Part shown: in pieces, positions 5,365 through 6,047 of the stretch
Position numbering within the stretch: the stretch's first letter is position 1
Layout: the number at the start of each line of letters is the position of its first letter
Source of the DNA: Bacteroidales bacterium UBA5537
GTDB lineage: Bacteria > Bacteroidota > Bacteroidia > Bacteroidales > Lentimicrobiaceae
DNA length: 6,047 nucleotides
Direction: 5' to 3'
Assembly: GCA_002426025.1 (NCBI GenBank)
Contig: DINP01000144.1
Coordinates: 31,620-37,666 of the forward strand
Translations under genes and position numbers: made by a program
Notes under the pieces: generated by a model
What the model saw: only the letters and a program-made list of their open reading frames with translations
The model's database searches: none
What the model was told of the DNA's origin: nothing

Positions 5365-5874
5365 TTTTGACTTCATATACTCAGCAGGATCGTTTGTTTT
5401 GGGTCGTTCGCGCGGGAAGAAGGTTTCGGCAGAATACTTCTTGGTGTCAAAATCGCGCCGCATAGGCGGAATATTGTCCCAGCCTTCAAGAATAAAACTT
5501 TCGTTTAATCTCGGGCTGCCAGGGAATTCGATGCCGTACATTTCTTTCAGCTCGCGCTGGTACGTAGCAATCTGTTTCCACAGATGATGGGCAGAGGTCA
5601 TGGTTGCTTCGTTGCGGTCGATCATACAACGAATGGCCAGATCGTACTTTTCTGTTGGGTTGTTGAGAAAGTAGGTCAACTGAAAAAGGTTGTCTTCGAC
5701 CCAGTCGACAACCGAGAGGAGTACGAAATGTGAAAATCCTTCGTAATCGCGTAATTGCGTAACCAAATTGATGGTATTCTCTTTGGGAACGGTAACGAAG
5801 GTTAAGTCGGGACGTTGGTAAACTACGTCCGTTAACTCAAATGATTTGGATAGTTTTTCAATTAAATTCTTCAT
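5347..5874 (-). CDS. NuoC-like subunit (30-kDa subunit family)
   Basis: A 175-residue protein of the complex I 30-kDa subunit family, which also occurs in group 4 membrane-bound hydrogenases. The N-terminal alpha/beta domain (about 1-100) includes the strand V-L-L-S-V-V-D-W (51-58), which corresponds to the usual L-x-x-x-x-x-V-D-x region. The family signature lies at 107-143: R-E-L-K-E-M-Y-G-I-E-F-P-G (107-119), then P121-R-L near the usual H-P-x-L-R, and P-P-M-R-R-D-F (136-142) matching P-L-R-K-D-F. The usual His of F-x-G-H-P is Ser120. In complex I this subunit is structural, bracing NuoB and NuoD in the peripheral arm, and carries no cofactor; the same is expected here. It is a stand-alone NuoC, not fused to NuoD. 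Its ATG follows the NuoB-like stop by 20 bp; a GGAAG sits directly against the start codon, too close to be a good ribosome site, but no other Met fits. Confidence 0.88.
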   Translation of the reverse strand: MKNLIEKLSKSFELTDVVYQRPDLTFVTVPKENTINLVTQLRDYEGFSHFVLLSVVDWVEDNLFQLTYFLNNPTEKYDLAIRCMIDRNEATMTSAHHLWKQIATYQRELKEMYGIEFPGSPRLNESFILEGWDNIPPMRRDFDTKKYSAETFFPRERPKTNDPAEYMKSKLYPKE

Positions 5875-5894
5875 CTTCCAGAAAGAGATTATGG

Positions 5895-6047
5895 TTACCA
5901 GTTGTAATCCGGCATGTTCCAGTCTTTGATTATTTTCTTTTGATTGGCTTTGTACCAGTCGAAGTTCTTTGCGTATTCATTGGCATTTTCGCCCTTTCCT
6001 GCCTTAATCTGTTCCTTTAGCTTGTTAAAGCCTGCCAGCAGGGCTTC
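5895..6047 (-). CDS. NuoB-like subunit, C-terminal 50 residues (5' part beyond window)
   Basis: An open frame enters from the right edge and ends at TAA (5897-5895), giving 50 residues. The first residues, E-A-L-L-A-G-F-N-K-L-K-E-Q-I, match the helix that follows the C-P-P-R-P motif in NuoB and in small subunits of group 4 hydrogenases (typically P-E-A-L-x-x-G-x-x-K-L). Gene order NuoB-NuoC-NuoD supports the call. The cluster-binding cysteines lie outside the window, so whether the N2-type [4Fe-4S] site is intact cannot be judged. The tail is charged and then aromatic (D-W-N-M-P-D-Y-N-W), longer than the end of many NuoB proteins. Its expected role is to carry the terminal [4Fe-4S] cluster that takes electrons from the NuoI-like domain to the NuoD-like site. 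Confidence 0.8.
   Translation of the reverse strand, partial: EALLAGFNKLKEQIKAGKGENANEYAKNFDWYKANQKKIIKDWNMPDYNW

Overview
The window looks like chromosomal DNA of a Bacteroidota bacterium, probably an anaerobic or facultative Bacteroidales/Marinilabiliales-type lineage. The evidence is a TAnnTTTG promoter element (TATCTTTG, 512-519), mostly weak Shine-Dalgarno sequences with A-rich leaders, protein styles typical of that phylum, and a respiratory/redox gene set. The lineage is inferred; no marker gene is present.

Layout. Positions 1-332 (minus) hold the 5' part of a lipoprotein multiheme c-type cytochrome. A 207-bp divergent control region (333-539) separates it from a Crp/Fnr-family regulator (540-1238, plus). 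This control region carries an FNR-like box placed about 40 bp upstream of the regulator's presumed start of transcription, and a separate CRP-like palindrome on the cytochrome side. After a 35-bp convergent gap comes a minus-strand operon that runs in from beyond the right edge. In transcription order it reads: NuoB-like subunit (3' end only, 5895-6047), NuoC-like subunit (5347-5874), NuoD/[NiFe]-large-subunit-like protein (4116-5300), a fusion of a NuoI-like di-[4Fe-4S] ferredoxin to a GltD-like FAD/NAD(P) oxidoreductase (2257-4062), and a dihydroorotate-dehydrogenase-like flavoprotein (1274-2257).

How the genes could work together. NuoB, NuoC, NuoD and NuoI form the core of the peripheral arm in complex I and group 4 membrane-bound hydrogenases. 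Here NuoI is covalently joined to a GltD-type flavoprotein. This suggests a complex I-like enzyme in which NAD(P)H (or ferredoxin) exchanges electrons through the GltD flavin and four [4Fe-4S] clusters with NuoB, in place of the NuoEFG module. The NuoD-like protein is neither an ordinary quinone-reducing subunit (the quinone-ligand His and Tyr are replaced) nor a normal hydrogenase (each CxxC has become CxxE), so its acceptor is unknown. The last gene is translationally coupled to the fusion. Together the two contain the same domain kinds as dihydropyrimidine dehydrogenase (GltD + DHOD barrel + two [4Fe-4S]) in a different order, but the barrel lacks the usual catalytic Cys. This Ehr/Mbx-like operon is the most interesting part of the window.

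No tRNA, rRNA, CRISPR array, insertion sequence or long repeat was seen, and no gene-free stretch exceeds 300 bases.
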